A stretch of 17,995 bases of DNA, taken from NCBI GenBank assembly GCA_915066865.1, contig CAJZEE010000041.1, forward strand, positions 1 through 17,995. The letters run 5' to 3'. The position numbers and the translations under genes were made by a program. The notes below the pieces were generated by a model. The model searched no databases. It saw only the letters and a program-made list of their open reading frames with translations, and was not told the origin of the DNA. The DNA is from an uncultured Veillonella sp. (GTDB lineage Bacteria > Bacillota > Negativicutes > Veillonellales > Veillonellaceae). Of the stretch, positions 16,684 through 17,995 are shown piece after piece (positions within the stretch are counted from its first letter, which is position 1; the number at the start of each line of letters is the position of its first letter).

Positions 16684-17633
16684 TGAGTGAACGCGATTTA
16701 AATAACACCGTTACGCCTAATCCAAAGCTCGCCATCGATTACTGCGGGATTAAGATGAAAAATCCTATTATCGCTGCATCTGGTACCTTTGGCAATGGCC
16801 CTGAGTATGCTGGTTATTTAGACCTTAGTAATGAAGTAGGTGCTATTTCTGTAAAAGGCTTAACACCTAAAGGTCGTCATGGGAATCCTGGCACTCGCAT
16901 TGCAGAAACACCATCTGGCGTATTGAACTGCATTGGCCTTGAAAATCCTGGGGCTGAACATTTTGTTAGGGAAATTCTACCGGATCTTGAGAAATATGAT
17001 GTACCTTTATTAGCTAATATGTCTGCGGGCACAATTGATGAGTTTGCTTGGATGGCAGAAACACTATCTGTAGATGGCATTGCAGGATTAGAAGTCAATG
17101 TATCTTGCCCAAATGTAGAATGTGAAGGAATGGCTTTTGGTGTAGACTCAAAGGTCGTTGAAGCGGTAACTAAAGCGGTTCGTAAGGTAACGGATAAACC
17201 TGTTATCGTTAAGCTTTCACCAAATGTAACAGACATTGTAGAAATCGCAAAAGCTGTTGAAGCAGGCGGTGGCAATGGGGTAAGTCTCATTAATACCTTG
17301 TTGGGCATGGCTATAGATATTCACCGTCGTAAACCTGTATTGGGGAATATTTATGGTGGATTATCTGGCCCAGCCGTAAAGCCCGTGGCTCTTCGCATGG
17401 TTCATCAAGTTTATAAAGGGGTAACTATTCCTATTATTGGTCTTGGTGGTATCATGACTGGCACAGATGCTATCGAATTTATGATGGCAGGGGCGCAAGC
17501 CGTTCAAGTTGGTACAGCTACGATGGTAGATCCAACAGCAATTTCACGTATTGCCCGTGAAATGAGCGAATATGTAGAACAATATAATCTTAACAGCATC
17601 ACTGATATTGTAGGTGCTGTTCATCAAGCTTAA
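16683..17633 (+). CDS. pyrD: Dihydroorotate dehydrogenase catalytic subunit, class 1B
   Basis: This 316-residue FMN enzyme oxidises dihydroorotate to orotate. The family motifs NPIIAASGTFG (27-37), VKGLTP with K58, and NVSCPNVE with the catalytic base C142 are present. Cysteine at that place is typical of class 1 enzymes. INTLLGMAID (203-212), GGLSGPAVKP and the FMN-phosphate loops GLGGI (253-257) and GTATM complete the TIM barrel. About 13 residues precede the usual family start, but the ATG is fixed by the TAATG overlap with pyrK and a GAGGAGG site at about 16667. No pyrF or pyrE follows in the window. Confidence 0.97.
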   Translation: MSERDLNNTVTPNPKLAIDYCGIKMKNPIIAASGTFGNGPEYAGYLDLSNEVGAISVKGLTPKGRHGNPGTRIAETPSGVLNCIGLENPGAEHFVREILPDLEKYDVPLLANMSAGTIDEFAWMAETLSVDGIAGLEVNVSCPNVECEGMAFGVDSKVVEAVTKAVRKVTDKPVIVKLSPNVTDIVEIAKAVEAGGGNGVSLINTLLGMAIDIHRRKPVLGNIYGGLSGPAVKPVALRMVHQVYKGVTIPIIGLGGIMTGTDAIEFMMAGAQAVQVGTATMVDPTAISRIAREMSEYVEQYNLNSITDIVGAVHQA

Positions 17634-17925
17634 TAAAATCATATCTACGGTGAACTTAAACAACCATAAGATTTGTCGTTATATAGGATAAGATACATTA
17701 TAAGATAAAAGTGTTGATATAACTTTCAAATTACTGATTTTGATAAAGTGTCTTATTTTAAGAAAAAATTATAGCTTTTTTTATAACTATAATATCTATA
17801 AGTTTTAGTTAGTAATGAAAATTATATTTTAATCAATATTTAATATAACTAGCCTTTTTTTTATTATATATTGATTTATTATTTATTAATTAGAGTTATA
17901 ATTGTATTAGAAGGGGGGTGTATCT
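17634..17925. other. AT-rich intergenic region after pyrD
   Basis: About 290 nt, strongly AT-rich, with no reading frame I would call. I looked for an intrinsic terminator of the pyr operon and found only weak A/T-only pairings, such as the A-run/T-run pair around 17762-17781. Near its right end, TATAAT at 17897-17902 is a good -10 box for the next gene, but the -35 side is poor. No known RNA element was recognised. Confidence 0.5.
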
Positions 17926-17995
17926 ATGACAATGTATGCAACAAAAATTAAGATGAAATCGGGTTGTTTTTATTCTCAATCTTTACTTGAAATTG
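17926..17995 (+). CDS. Start of an unidentified gene, cut by the window end
   Basis: Only 23 codons are visible, beginning MTMYATKIKMKSGCFYSQSL, and the frame stays open to the last base. The start is supported by a strong G-rich ribosome binding site, AAGGGGGG at 17911-17918, and a TATAAT box at 17897-17902. A second in-frame ATG lies at 17932. The visible part shows no signal peptide or recognisable domain, so no function is proposed. It appears to be a separate transcription unit from the pyr operon. Confidence 0.6.
   Translation, partial: MTMYATKIKMKSGCFYSQSLLEI

Noticed and set aside
17700..17790. Candidate terminator hairpins after pyrD
   Set aside because: The pairings are A/T only, or need loops of over 40 nt, and cannot be told from chance in such AT-rich DNA.

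Overview
The window looks like chromosome of a diderm Firmicute of the Negativicutes, most likely a Veillonella. The base composition is moderately AT-rich and all genes lie on the + strand. The first gene encodes a signal peptide, one SLH domain, a short coiled coil and an outer-membrane beta-barrel ending in Phe. This is the OmpM/Mep45 architecture that ties the outer membrane to peptidoglycan in this class. The species assignment is inferred from gene content and architecture, not from a database search.

Layout. (1) 1-385: an AT-rich leader with a strong promoter and a long 5' UTR. (2) 386-1669: the OmpM-type porin, closed by a textbook terminator. (3) 1944-9068: a tightly spaced unit (gaps of 12-15 nt) of a Cof-type HAD phosphatase, rapZ (yvcJ), yvcK (glmR), whiA (yvcL) and a 1015-residue exported protein. 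That last protein has an N-terminal presumably beta-rich domain, about 490 residues of Ala/Glu/Arg/Lys helix and a Gln/Asn/Pro tail. A terminator follows at 9146-9181. (4) 9210-17633: a de novo pyrimidine operon with a sigma-A-type promoter, a PyrR-type attenuator, then pyrB-pyrC-carA-carB-pyrK-pyrD. (5) 17634-17925: an AT-rich gap with no clear terminator. (6) 17926-end: the first 23 codons of an unidentified gene.

How the genes work together. RapZ, YvcK and WhiA form a conserved Firmicutes cluster linked to amino-sugar and cell-wall precursor control and to cell division. Here the cluster is followed by a large secreted helical protein that could act in the envelope, which makes that protein the least explained item in the window. 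The pyr operon converts bicarbonate, glutamine and aspartate to orotate (CarAB, PyrB, PyrC, PyrDK). PyrE and PyrF, which finish UMP, are not in the window. The leader predicts feedback by UMP/UTP through PyrR. No tRNA, rRNA, CRISPR array, insertion sequence or phage gene was recognised. The window is mostly core chromosome, and no plainly new defence or mobile system is visible.
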